From contig BFEA01000907.1 of NCBI GenBank assembly GCA_003427395.1, forward strand, positions 219,572 to 283,571: 64,000 bases of DNA, in the 5' to 3' direction. The notes under the pieces are model-generated. The model made no database searches, had not been told where the DNA came from, and saw nothing but the letters and a program-made list of their open reading frames with translations. The stretch is from Chara braunii. Its lineage: Eukaryota > Streptophyta > Charophyceae > Charales > Characeae. This document shows, piece after piece, positions 35,054-45,412 of the stretch (position 1 is the stretch's first letter; the number at the start of each line of letters is the position of its first letter). The translations under genes and the position numbers were made by a program.

Positions 35054-35060
35054 ACCGACA

Positions 35061-35064
35061 GCGG
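35061..35064. repeat. Target-site duplication GCGG, right copy
   Basis: Identical to 8308-8311. After it, the host frame (GLLTPNVTRRSG...) continues in register with the ORF broken at 8311. Confidence 0.8.
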
Positions 35065-35447
35065 AAGGTCTTCTTACACCAAATGTCACCAGAAGGAGTG
35101 GAGCCGTTGACTACGAAGATAACTCGCTGCTCAGATGCCGCCAAATGCGACTAGGTACCCTTGTCCCATGCTTTCCTACAACACGCACACCACTGGCATC
35201 CACCGCACAGCAATCGCAGTCACCCACTCCGAATATGGCTGCGACTCGCACACCAGCACACCTGACCCCCACATCTACAACCGGCTTCACGCCTCCCACG
35301 GCTGTCCCCATCACAACACCTGACACACTGCGACAGCCTGTATCGGGCACACAACAACCTTCCATTGCAAACACCCTACCACTACACACCCCACCGCAAC
35401 ACAACACACCTGGTACCTCCACACAGAACGTGGAACACATGCTGTAG
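35065..35447 (+). pseudogene. Interrupted retroelement ORF, 3' half
   Basis: Continues the 7165-8311 frame after the E2 insertion and ends at a TAG at 35445-35447. The first 40 codons look ordinary (GLLTPNVTRRSGAVDYEDN). The rest is Thr/Pro/His-rich low complexity (for example TRTPAHLTPTSTTGFTPPTA). An ATG at 35007 lies inside the LTR and is not the real start. No domain is recognised. Such Pro/Thr-rich segments are common linkers in retroelement accessory proteins. Confidence 0.6.
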
Positions 35448-35584
35448 AGCAACCACAACACATAGCAACCCTCTGCAACTCCCACACACAATTAGCACTC
35501 CGCACTTCGCCCCAATCTACAAACTGGCACGCAACACTCCCCACCCTCACTTCCCCCAACCAATGGGCCAACCCGACCCCCACC

Positions 35585-36294
35585 ATGTCACACCTTCAAG
35601 TTAACGCCTTCACCCTCGCCGCAGCACAACATTCTGCCAGAAATACCACTTCCACAACACCAAATGCGAACCATACGACCACCCTCCTCGCCATCCAAAG
35701 AACTACCGGCACAAACAGCTACAGTTCACTTGGCCACATGACCACGTCCGCTGTATTCACACCCACCAGTAACAATAACACCGTTGCCCCACCTGCACCT
35801 AACCACATCACAGAAGCAGACAGACTGATACAAAGAAGAGAGCAACTGTTGAGCATCGCAATGAACGCACTGCCCACCCCGCAAAGGCACAACACCCGAA
35901 GGGGTAACAAGACGAGTAGGCTGCAGCCACTGCAGAATAACAAGCAAAGGCAAAAGCGAGCAAGGCATGGGAGCCGCAAAGCGATTACCGCCAGCCAGAT
36001 ATGCACGACTTCCTCCATGCCCAGCCACTGCGACAGAACGCATCCACAGCGCACCAGCTATCCCTAGCACCCCAGCAACTAACCGCTATACACAGTATCC
36101 CCACCACCAATGCAACTGCTCCTTCCCAAGTAGACCCGCCACCCCATCCTGCACACACATGGATACCACCGGCCGAACAGCTGATCCACGAATGGCCTCA
36201 GAGACATGGTATGGAAAACATACCTGAGCAACCTCCAACACAGGGAAATCCGGAGATCATCCAGGTTAGCAGCAGTGAAATCAACGATGGCTAA
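35585..36294 (+). pseudogene. Low-complexity and basic ORF pieces of the Penelope-like element
   Basis: Overlapping open frames, 35585-36067 and 36001-36294. The first has a Thr/Asn-rich part, then NHITEADRLIQRREQLLSIA (possible coiled coil), then a strongly basic stretch (NNKQRQKRARHGSRKAI) that could bind nucleic acid. The second is Pro/Gln-rich and ends at NDG. No catalytic motif. They lie between the interrupted ORF and the RT, on the same strand. Probably remnants of the same polyprotein after frameshifts. Confidence 0.45.
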
Positions 36295-37418
36295 AGACTG
36301 CAGCTCCCTATCACTATCAACTTGCTATCTCCAGATACGCGCTACGGCCTACATCCGCAATTGAGGCACTCAGACACAATCATAGTGCCAGCAGTGCTGA
36401 ATCTTCACTACTCAGGACTTCCAGCGACCAGACAACTCTTGGTGCCAAATCTGTGACATCTGAAGATTCCTGGAAGAGAGTTTGCCGCAGGCTCAACCCC
36501 GACTACCAATTCGGCATCTCAAGCATCGCAAACAACTAGAACTACCTATACTGGTTCCCTGTTGAGTTGGTACGATAGATCAAGATAACCCTTTTTGCTA
36601 AGCCTAACACAACTTAATCAGCTACATAGAAAAAATATATATACATTTCTGTTGTAATAATAGAGATGCTATGAACAACATAACTGCTATACAGACGGAA
36701 CTTACAAAGATACTAGAAATAGAAAATCCTGGTAAGTAAAATAAGCGGTCTGGTCCATAGTTAGAACTTGCACAGAGCCCAAACTCCAGTGAATTCATAA
36801 CGTAAACTCCGTCAGTCTGTGACAAGAACTAGGTACTGAGTACTCAAAGTACGAACTCGAAGATGCCATAGCGCCTGACTTACTGGTCACTGACATCGTC
36901 TGACACAAGGTTCTGAGACTAAATAAGCAGGAAAATTACGCTGGCAGGACCTAGCCCTTATTTGCCTTCACTCTGGAAAACTGTCTTTTGTATAAATCCT
37001 GTTTCAAATTGCAATGATTGACTCCACACCTGTAGACTCTGCACCACTCAAAAGTTGTACCCTGCCTACATAAACCCAACATCCTCATCACTATCCAAAC
37101 CCATCAGTTGCACCTGTATATACCAAGACTGAATAAGCCCTGTCCTTCCCACCACCTCCAAATCATGCATCTCTCCGCACCACTAAGACCAACCCGCCAT
37201 ACCCCTACTCTCGCCACCATATGGATCCACACTCAAACTCTGGGTCAGCATACCCATTCTTACGATTATGTGACCGCTAAATGGTTGTCCTTACTTTGTG
37301 CAGGGGCTGCGACTACAGACCATGGAGGATGGAAGGCTCGGATGGAAAACCAACAGACAAAATGATAAAATCATAATACCCTGTCACTACCCAAATTGAC
37401 TAATGGATAGAATTAAAT

Positions 37419-39415
37419 TCAAGAAATCTTCGAGAAAATCCTAGGAAAACACAACCCGAATGCCTTGCCCCTTATGGACCACTGCACATTCTCATGAACA
37501 TATAATGACCATATAGCCAAAATATTGTACAAACCCGCAACCGTCTTTCGAGACTTCGAACTGAATGAATGGTTAAACCAGCTGCAAAACAAATGTTTTT
37601 GCCACCAACAACGTTTTGCTAATTTTACTACTTCACTCCCTACTGACCTCTTTCCACAAGAAGAAGCCGCACATGTCATCATTCTAGATATGAACATAAT
37701 TAACCACAAGGAACTCCAAACGCTATCTCGTAAAGGCTTAAATCACATCCCTCCAGAAACACCCAAGAAATGTGACATTATAGCAACAACAAGCCTAGTT
37801 TGGAAAAACCTCATAAATACTCTTGAAAAAAATGGAGTACCACTCTCGTACAAACACACACAAGAGGCAAGCCAATAATTTACCAATATCATACTACGAA
37901 CAACCGCAAACTGTCAACAAGGAAACCAACATTCATGATCATGCAATTAGATACGAAATCAAATTCTTCACCTCACATTTCTATATTTCGGGTGCCGACA
38001 AAGCCCCGAATACACCAATGATCATCTGTATTAATCTTATAAGATACCTTACCCTGCAGAGACTCTGTAGTCCCGACTTTGAATCCTGCTCAATCTCCGC
38101 TAATGAACTACTCGCCCACCAGGAAAAAGAACTCGTCAAAATCTTTCCTGATATCCCAATTGGAAAAAGGTCACTACCATATCTCTTTGCCAGATATAAG
38201 AAGCACAAAAAATCCTTTCGCTGACTCACCAATACCTCTGACATAATTTTTTCTCCTCTTGCTAACCTTCGTGCTGCCATCCTTAAAACACTAATCAAGG
38301 TTGTGAAAACTCACTGTGGATACCTCACGCAACAAACTATAATTGAAACTGACATCAAAGTACCCTACTGGTGACCCATAGACTCGACAACAAACCACGT
38401 CTACAACATACCCTCGCAGGCAATGACTGTCTTTTCCGCAGATATAACAAGATGCTACGAAACCATACCCACTAATGAAAGCTCGGATGAGCTACCTAAT
38501 GCAATTAAGTTCTTTACAAAATTAGTCTTTCAACAAACAAGGAAAATAGTCGGTACTGATGTACAACTTGCCTTTAAATTATACTATAAAGGAGACCAAC
38601 TAACCCCCACATGCGACTGGTTTAACAACCCCCCCAATAGATATCTCTCCCTTAATAATAAGATGGTTAACGGAATCAATAAATGGCTCATTACAAATGT
38701 CTACACCTCTTTTAGCAACAACATCTGGAAACAGGTTCTGGGCATCCCCATGGGCGTCAGCTGTTCACTGGTATGGTGTAACATTTACTTCTTCAAATAC
38801 GAATACAGGTTCATAAGAAAAATCGCTCACAAAACCAACAGACACCTCCTACACTTATTCCAACATGTTTTTCGATATTTCGATGATTTCCATATCATTA
38901 ATAACCCAAGAATACATGAGTTCCTCAACCCGGAAATTACCAATACAAAAAGTAAATACTTCCTATACCCTCTACAACTAATCACCCTGAGTGAGTAAAC
39001 TTATGAGAAAACAGAAATCAACGGCAAAATCACAGGGACCAAAACCAACTTTCTCAACAGAATCATCGAAATCACCAACACTCTCTCTGGTCATTTCAAA
39101 ACATATAAATATGACAAAAGAAAAAAATTAAACTTTCCTATCACTAGATTCATCCAAGCACATTCCAACAGACTAATGCAGCAATCTCTTAACCTGATAA
39201 TACCCCAAATCATTACAATCATGATAGTCGAATCTGAACCCCAACATGCAGCAATCGAAATAGAACAAACCATTAATAACTTTGTGCATAACGGCTTCTC
39301 AAAACACAGACTGTTAGGGATTACCAAAAAGATCCTCCAATACCCTGATAATTACCAACCTTTCCGATGCTGCCCTCAAACTGTACTAAGGTGGCTTCAA
39401 CACAACCACAACTAA
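37419..39415 (+). pseudogene. Penelope-like reverse transcriptase
   Basis: The RT is spread over several frames and stops. In order: LSRKGLNHIPPETPK near 37720; ADKAPNTPMIICINLIRYL near 38000, matching the ADK motif of Penelope-like RTs; LPYLFARYKKHKKSFR near 38180-38220, matching the P-x-x-HK-x-x-x-R region; FSADITRCYETIP at 38432 (motif A); GIPMGVSCSLVWCNIYF at 38740 (motif B); FRYFDDFHI at 38870 (motif C, catalytic Asp pair); then a thumb-like part FPITRFIQAHSNRL near 39135 and IEQTINNFVHNGFSKHRL. No GIY-YIG endonuclease is seen after the thumb. Stops near 37870, 38222 and 38996 make it inactive. The ADK and HK motifs favour Penelope-like elements over LINEs; placement is from memory. Confidence 0.7.
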
Positions 39416-39501
39416 TGATGAATTACTTGGTACCCAGATATACATTGAATACGTACACGTGTGTGTAAGCCAAATAAAAAATTATGGCTTGGTTCGGATG
39501 G

Positions 39502-39529
39502 AGGACCTACCCCGGTTGTGGTAGGTCCT
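39502..39529 (+). repeat. Stem-loop after the Penelope-like RT
   Basis: AGGACCTACC, an 8-base loop, then GGTAGGTCCT: a perfect 10-bp stem about 90 bases after the last RT codon. It could be a 3' end structure of the element; function unknown. Confidence 0.6.
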
Positions 39530-39599
39530 TAATCCCAGTTTTTCAAAACAAAAGTGACCTATTCCACCCGGACCTCCATTACGAGGGAACAGGGAGGGA

Positions 39600-40380
39600 C
39601 ACACACACACACACACACATAATAATAACTATAAAATTAATAAATAATAATTATAACAATAATACTATAATAGTTATTTTTTATTAAAATAATAAAATAA
39701 TATTAAATATTTAAAATTAATAAATAATAAAAATAATAATAAAAGTAAACATAGATAATAAAAAAAAACAAAAACAAAGGTAAAATTAAGAATAAAAATA
39801 AAATAAATAAGCAAAGATTGAACCATTTTTAGTAAACTACAACAAAATACTACACTACCCGCCGTACATAAGCACACACAGAATGTAAACCACCAGTCCT
39901 GAAATATCATCCCCAGCCCCAAACATATACAACACAAATAATAAACTAAAACACCTATATACTATAGAAACTACTCCCCGCATTCCGGTTATAGGTCAAT
40001 AGGACCCACCACCCAAAACACACAAGACATACAAACAAAGAAAGCTAGAGTTAGGCTCGCTTGCAAAAAAACAAACGTTTTTTCGCTTAGGTCCTGTGTA
40101 ATGCACTACCGAAACACTACCCGCAAGGCACCACATTGAAACGACACACCTGACACACCGCAAGACAAACGGACATGCAAATAGGACAAACAAGCCGCGA
40201 CACTATCGTCCTCCACCATAGCCAGACCATCGCCCAAAACGACGATTGAACCCGCACCGCTGCATACACTAACGCACAGTAAAAGACAAAAGCGAAAGCA
40301 AATCTAGCAACCCGACAAAGCTACGGTAGCGTGAGCACAAGCCTCACCCCTGGCAGTACTCCTGCACCCCCTCCTCAACT
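39600..40380. other. AT-rich DNA without recognisable genes
   Basis: Starts with a short (CA)n at 39600-39619, then A/T low-complexity DNA to about 39830, then unremarkable sequence. No supported gene. Confidence 0.6.
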
Positions 40381-40472
40381 CGAACAAACGTGCACACACC
40401 CATGACTGAAGCAGGGATTATACGTATAGTACAACCATACCCAATTTCCCCCGCTCCACGTAGAACGACTCC

Positions 40473-40901
40473 ATGTATGCATCCGATTTTTACTCCCCCC
40501 ACCCACAAAAGAGCCGACCCCTACCCCACCAAAATGGAGACAATCTCGCTTCCCCCATCCTACTCCATCTCCGCAATACCAAGAACTTACGTCCACTATA
40601 CAATGCATTACTGAATATATACTTGGCTAGCTCGCCCCATACAACAGCTGCCCATAGAGACGAGTACGATTACCGCTACTGGCAAAGCATACGCATCACT
40701 ACGCTCGCGCAGGTCCAACTGCCAAGTTCTCTCGCTGCGCCCCTCCTCTTCCTCTATCTTTTTCACGGGTATGCAACCTTACAGCTGATCTCGTGCCTGA
40801 GGTTGGTGTGGCACGCGTACAGTGCCCTGTCCGTTGAGCTTGTGGGCAAGTTACCTGACTCCACGCTGCACGACCTCGCTACGACCTATGGCGGCGACTG
40901 A
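40473..40901 (+). CDS. Unassigned 142-codon ORF
   Basis: I do not recognise this product. The first half is polar (DFYSPHPQKSRPLPHQNG). The second half has a hydrophobic stretch of about 35 residues (SLAAPLLFLYLFHGYATLQL and following), possibly one or two membrane segments. No homologous neighbour and no clear promoter. It could be a chance ORF or a fragment of a decayed element. Low confidence. Confidence 0.2.
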   Translation: MYASDFYSPHPQKSRPLPHQNGDNLASPILLHLRNTKNLRPLYNALLNIYLASSPHTTAAHRDEYDYRYWQSIRITTLAQVQLPSSLAAPLLFLYLFHGYATLQLISCLRLVWHAYSALSVELVGKLPDSTLHDLATTYGGD

Positions 40902-41281
40902 CTCACCAGCGGCACCAACCATGACCTCTCACGTATGGACACCTAATGAACTCCCCCCTCAAAAACCCATGTGGCATTACCCTACACCCTCCCCCCACCC
41001 CCTATGCTAACAGGAGCCGAAACTAAGCTAATCCCTCCGATAAGCTGCTATGGGTGCTAGGCGGCGAAAAGCGCGCTTTAGGGCGTGCACCCCCCCTACG
41101 GTTGGGTTCTCATACCCATTCCTAACCACAGCTAACCTACTAACTTTAACCTTGCTAACGTGCTCCTTATCTAATCTATGCCTTGATGTATCCTGTACCT
41201 AACTACTCCTATCCCCCTGCCTAACATTGGACGTAACGACAATGTCAAGTGTCCCATTTTGAATGGGATGGTCGTGTTTTA

Positions 41282-41332
41282 CCCCCCCCCCCCCCCCCCC
41301 CCCCCACCCCCTACACACACACACACACACAC
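41282..41332. repeat. Poly(C) run followed by (CA)n
   Basis: 24 consecutive C at 41282-41305, then ACCCCCT and a (CA)n run to about 41332. Uninterrupted poly(C)/poly(G) of this length is rare and can form i-motif or G-quadruplex DNA; assembly length may be unreliable. Confidence 0.9.
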
Positions 41333-41590
41333 GTTCACACACGAATATTAAAAGACCCCAAAAAAAAAACAAAAAAAAACATATATATTTCTTTTCCATA
41401 CCTTGATTGTTTCCGTAGGGGAAAACAAAAACGTAAAAACGAAGAATACAAAGAACTGCCAACCAAAAATCCACCCCCCCCCAAGAAAAAACTTATTTTT
41501 TAATTTATTTTTCAATTTCTCTTCTCCACCTTTTCTGTTTTTTTATTTTTTACAATTCTAAAAAGTTATCTGTTTCCAAAAAAAAATATA

Positions 41591-41625
41591 TGGGGTTGTA
41601 GGGATTAAAAATCCCTACAACCCCA
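41591..41625. repeat. Hairpin TGGGGTTGTAGGGAT with T-rich tail
   Basis: Perfect 15-bp stem, 5-base loop, then a T-rich stretch of repeated ATTTTT. Related hairpins with the same kind of tail: 42177-42216, 45237-45268 and 50912-50947. Confidence 0.75.
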
Positions 41626-41697
41626 TTTTTTATTTTTATTTTTACCCATTATTTAATTCACGAAAAATGCGGCAAATTCACGTCCACGACGCGGACG

Positions 41698-41812
41698 AGG
41701 TCGACCGTGGACGCGGCCGTATATGCGGCCGCCCTCTGAGGTCGACCCCGTGGACGAGGTCGGCCGCGAACGCGGCCGTATATACGGCCGCCCTCCGAGG
41801 TCGACCCCGCGG
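41698..41812. repeat. GC-rich two-unit tandem repeat with palindromes
   Basis: Two copies of a unit of about 60 bp (GAGGTCGACC, then GGACG/GAACG, CGGCCGTATAT, CGGCCGCCCTC). CGGCCGTATATACGGCCG at 41773-41790 is a perfect 18-bp palindrome. The block is CpG-rich within AT-rich surroundings. All frames are open, but the coding appearance is a by-product of the repeat. Confidence 0.8.
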
Positions 41813-41988
41813 ATGCGTCCGCAAGTGTTTCGTAGCAAATCCCCACCCAACCCTAAACGTGGGTTGGATACATTCACGATTTTCCTTGCTTTGGAGCAAA
41901 ATTCGCGAAATCGTGACTGAAACGCATTTAAAAGTGAAAACCTTAACTGTGTCCTTGTTTTCCTTTTTCCTTTTTCCTCTTTTTAATC

Positions 41989-42060
41989 AACCAATCAACC
42001 AATCAATCAATCAATTGACAATCAATCAATCAATCAATCAATCAATGAATCAATCAATTG

Positions 42061-42101
<41 letters not shown>

Positions 42102-42103
42102 TT
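41989..42103. repeat. (CAAT)n microsatellite
   Basis: Tandem CAAT/CAAC units, interrupted twice by CAATTGACAATC, followed by T-rich DNA and the hairpin at 42177. Confidence 0.9.
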
Positions 42104-42176
42104 TTATTTCTTTATTTTTTTATTTTTTCTGCGTTCCAATGATAGTTTTTTAAATATAAAAAAGACAAATATATAT

Positions 42177-42216
42177 ATGGGGGTTTAGAGCACAAACAGC
42201 TCTACATCCCCATATT
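42177..42216. repeat. Hairpin with T-rich tail, second copy
   Basis: Arms ATGGGGGTTTAGAGC and GCTCTACATCCCCAT around a 7-base loop, then an ATTTTT-rich tail. Same plan as 41591-41625. Confidence 0.65.
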
Positions 42217-42217
42217 T

Positions 42218-43581
42218 TTATTTTATTTTTACGTTTTGTTTTGGGGGGCTTTCGTCACTCTGTACGGGACCGTAAGAACCCCCGTACGACATACGGAGGG
42301 TTACATAGGGGATAAGTATGAAAAACGTTTCTGGGTCCGGCCTCATAAGAACGGGGCCCAAAACCAGAGTTGCCTTCAATTCTCGGAACACTTGATTGCA
42401 CTGCGGGGTCGAGATGAACGGTTGAACCTTGTTCAAAAGTTCAGAAGGTTCGTGAGTGGTCCTGCAATAGCTGCAAAACCCTTGTTAAACCTCCGGTAAT
42501 TGGAAGCTAGTCCTAAAAACGTACGGACTTGCATGAGCGACGTTGGAACCGGTGCATCCCGAACCGATGCGATCTTTCCCGGATCCGGTTTCAGTCCCTT
42601 GTGGGTGATAATGTGTCCCAAAAACAAAATCTTTAACAGAAAGAACAGATATTTGTCAATCGTCAGCTTGAATCTTGCGTTTTTCAATGCATGTCGCGTC
42701 CATTCGATGTGTGTACATGTCTCTCGTACGAGCTTGAATACAGTAGGATATCATCCATATATACAATCGCATAGCAATTAATTATGCTCTGCGCCAGCTG
42801 CGTTTTTCACACGAAGTTTTGGAAAATCATGTTCATTGGGCATTAAAACGTAGCTGGGGTATTGCAGATGCCCATCGGTCAACGATCTCACTGCTAGTTA
42901 TTTTCAAAGAGAACAAACACAATTTTTGGCTTATCTTGATTACGAACGAGAAGGTAGTCAAATCCATGGCGAATATCGAACTTGCTGAAAAATCGTGCAC
43001 ATCCACTAACATCCAAAACTTATCAATATGAGGAAGGGGGTGCCCATCTTTTACAGTAATATCGTTCAGTTTTCGATAATCGATGTATATCTGAATTCCT
43101 TCGGTCTTTTTAGGCACAATAACAGTGGGAAAAGACCACGAACTAATCGCGGGTTCGATCCACCCATCAGCTTCAAACTCCTTGACTCTGGCGAACGCAG
43201 CAAGCCATTGAGCATAGGAGTATCGATAATAAGTGCAACTAATTAGCGAATGATTCTCCGTGAGAATCGCGTGCTCGATCACATTTGTCAATCTAATGTC
43301 ATAATCGTGGACACTCAATACAGTCGCATACATTGCAAAACATCCTGAAGGAGTTATCAAATTTCCGCAGGAACGTGGGATGGGACTAATATAGGTTGGA
43401 TAGTACCGCTGGATTTCATCTCGTCTTGATGTTTGTGGATGTGCAGGCTAAGTGCTAGAAAACATCGAGTTGCTGGTTTAGACGAAGGATACGGTGACAA
43501 GCATTTAGGATTCTGCCAGACTAATCGTCTCAGTCTCCTTGTCTTAAATATCGACCTCCGGATCCATCGTACTTGGGGCAA
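42218..43581 (-). pseudogene. Relic gypsy RT (element E3)
   Basis: Minus strand, many breaks. Finger motif VPKKTEGIQIYIDYRKLNDI and HPLPHID are at about 43130-43010. YMDD with ILLYSS is near 42750 in a bridging frame. The thumb is in 42687-42433 (LGHIITHKGLKPDPGKI, RTFLGLASNYRRF). The RNase H start (FRELKATLVLGPVLMRPDPE) is at 42400-42330, cut off where the T-rich hairpin block begins. The order agrees with the protease and gag relics to its right. Clearly dead. Confidence 0.8.
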
Positions 43582-44274
43582 TTTTCAATCCTGTTAGTTG
43601 AGTCAACTTGGTTATCATGTCGGACACTTCCGTGATTGGAGCTTCCACCGCCACTTTGATCGTTCCCGGAGTGAAAGTGTGAACTGGAATAGAGTACAAG
43701 CATGTTCCAAAAGATTATACATATTCAAAATTTGGAGAATAGGTTTTCCCAAATAGCAAGCAGGTGAAACACAAGTCTCTGTCAGAGTGAAGGAAGAGGG
43801 CGGTCATTGTGAATCCGGGTCTGTTTGAAAACTTTCGCCCTTTAGTCGAAGAGAGCGACCAGGTCGAGGGAGCATTGGGTATTTTCCTTCACTATTGGTC
43901 ACCTTGTGATACGAACCATCCGAATCAATCGCGTCCCTTTCACTCTTGGTTCTCTCGTTCAACCCTATTATCCCGATTCGGAGGGCTTTCTCCATCCTGT
44001 GTCTTTCTGACTCTGGTCTCATAGAAACGTGCAGGGGAACAGTCAACAACTAAGTATCATTGTATCAAGTGGTGGGAATCAAAGTGGATTCATGCACCTA
44101 CTGTCACTTCCCATGGCAATCCCGACAACAAACGGTATGAGTGTACGCCGATTACTAGTGCATTTACTAACACGTGCACTCAACCTACCTTGATTGCCAC
44201 ATTTTCCACCACCCCGACTATGTTCATTGTCTCCTCATCTGCGGATACGTAGTTGTCTTTGCTGAAAAAACATC

Positions 44275-44543
44275 CATTTCGTAAAAACGGACATATTATA
44301 TTTTTTGAACGAAAGTAAAATTGAGTTTTTGGGTCAAAATCCGGTCCAAATCTTGGGCTTCTTTCCTAGAACGCCGGACCCCCTAGATCTATCTGGTCTC
44401 AGCTTGAGCCCAGATACATCTAGGGGGTCCGACATTCTAGGAACGCCGAACCCCCAGGAACCAAAAATTTGGACCGGATTTCGGCCCAAAAACTCAATTT
44501 TAATTTCGTTCAAAAAATATAATATGTTCGTTTTGACAAAATG
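44275..44543. mobile_element. 269-bp foldback (MITE-like) element inside E3
   Basis: The whole unit is one long inverted repeat. Its left arm from CATTTCGTAAAAACGGACAT and its right arm read in reverse from CATTTTGTCAAAACGAACAT match for about 130 bases, including TGAACGAAA and ATCCGGTCCAAAT. The central part is a second stem (GGACCCCCTAGAT / ATCTAGGGGGTCC). No coding potential. It separates the protease and RT parts of E3, so it inserted later. The target duplication is not clear, so the superfamily is unassigned. Confidence 0.8.
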
Positions 44544-44544
44544 A

Positions 44545-44982
44545 CTATCAAAAGGGGGAGGATGGAGTTCAACCTCTCCATATTTTGGACTGCATCCAAC
44601 GACAGGGCTACTACCAAGGAACCAGTATCAATCAAGGCATTAAACGACGTACCCCATATTTCACAATCACACTCGGTACTCTTCCACTACAAGTTGGACG
44701 CGGATGAAATTATTTTTTTCCCAATACGAAGTCATAGGTACCTGCGTAGCCGATTGTGGTTGTCTCGGAAGTGGGCATTCTCAGGCAAAATGGCCAGGTT
44801 GCCTGCAGTTGTAGCAAGGCCGAGGGGTCACAACAACAACGGTCGCTTGGGCTTGTAGCGTGGTTGGAAGAGCAGGGGGAGTGGGAGGGGCTAGGAGTTG
44901 AGGATACTGAGGAGCAGCAGCTATTCGAGGAGGATGGGCTACTCCTTGTCGAGTGTCTGGAAATGGACTCAACGCGGGTCAC
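44545..44982 (-). pseudogene. Relic zinc knuckle and protease of E3
   Basis: On the minus strand CYNCRQPGHFA, a TGA stop, then ECP at about 44820-44780: a CX2CX4HX4C knuckle broken by a stop where CGA would fit. Downstream, FNALIDTGSLVVALSLD near 44640-44590 is the aspartic-protease active site with Asp-Thr-Gly intact. A Ser/Pro/Gln-rich region precedes the knuckle, as in nucleocapsid linkers. Confidence 0.75.
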
Positions 44983-45156
44983 GCGTTGAAACTTTCAACA
45001 CACATTAAAAACGCAACAAAACAATGTTGAACCGCCAATTTACTGCGATTCACTGCGACTCCCGGATGTCTTTTCCGCAGGGAAAAAATAAGCAAAACAA
45101 AAACAAAAAAAATATAGTGTCTTGTACTTTTATTTTATTTTTTGAACTTTGGATAT

Positions 45157-45160
<4 letters not shown>

Positions 45161-45189
<29 letters not shown>
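45161..45189. repeat. 29-base poly(A) run
   Basis: Uninterrupted A run just before GAGTGAG and the hairpin at 45237-45268. Could be a retroposed tail, but no SINE or LINE body is recognisable next to it. Confidence 0.85.
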
Positions 45190-45192
<3 letters not shown>

Positions 45193-45236
45193 TGAGTTTT
45201 TCATTTTCTTCAAAGATAAACACAAGCAAATACAAG

Positions 45237-45268
45237 GTTTTAGATCTTCTTTAGATCTACAACCCCAT
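45237..45268. repeat. Hairpin with T-rich tail, third copy
   Basis: TTTTAGATCT and AGATCTACAACCCC arms, followed by the ATTTTATTTTATTTT tail. Confidence 0.55.
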
Positions 45269-45412
45269 AATTTTATTTTATTTTTTCGAAAGTGTGAAAA
45301 AACTCTTAATATATATTTTTTAAATCAAAAACTTGAAAACAAAGAAAAAGAGCAAAAAATGATGAAATGTTTGTTGTTGTTTTTTTCAATGCAGGGTGTG
45401 TTGCCGCATATC

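Larger units (their letters stand above)
8312..35060 (-). mobile_element. E2: giant Ty3/gypsy LTR retrotransposon, about 26.7 kb
   Basis: Complete in outline on the minus strand: 5' LTR 35060-27463, tRNA-Asp-type primer site 27460-27443, gag from 27049, protease, RT, RNase H, integrase to 20499, a second gag-like ORF 20410-17688, a non-coding 3' region, and 3' LTR 15544-8312. The LTRs align along their length with only a few per cent difference by eye and have TG/CA ends. GCGG flanks both sides. The internal region is about 11.9 kb. Domain order RT-RNaseH-IN places it in Ty3/gypsy. Stops and frameshifts in gag, pol and ORF2 make it non-autonomous now. It sits inside an older retroelement ORF. 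Confidence 0.88.
27463..35060 (-). repeat. E2 5' LTR (7.6 kb)
   Basis: In element sense it starts at 35060 with TGTCGGTGCGAATACCC and ends at 27463 with CGCCCGACA. Ends carry short inverted repeats (TGTCGG...CCGACA). Same layout as the 3' LTR: U5-like block with hairpin and GTAAGT (27654-27694), long stem-loop array (29320-29860), short stem-loop array (30140-31085), (CT)n near 32800-32819, and a palindrome close to the outer end (35028-35053). It retains about 360 bp around 31290-31649 that the 3' LTR has lost and has an expanded (AT)n at 27546-27602. The promoter should lie towards 35060. Confidence 0.88.

Noticed and set aside
35007-35064. The ATG at 35007 as start of the following ORF
   Set aside because: It lies inside the E2 LTR; the frame before it belongs to LTR DNA, while the true upstream half is at 7165-8311.
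41838-41852. Telomere-like ACCCTAAAC
   Set aside because: A single copy, not tandem.
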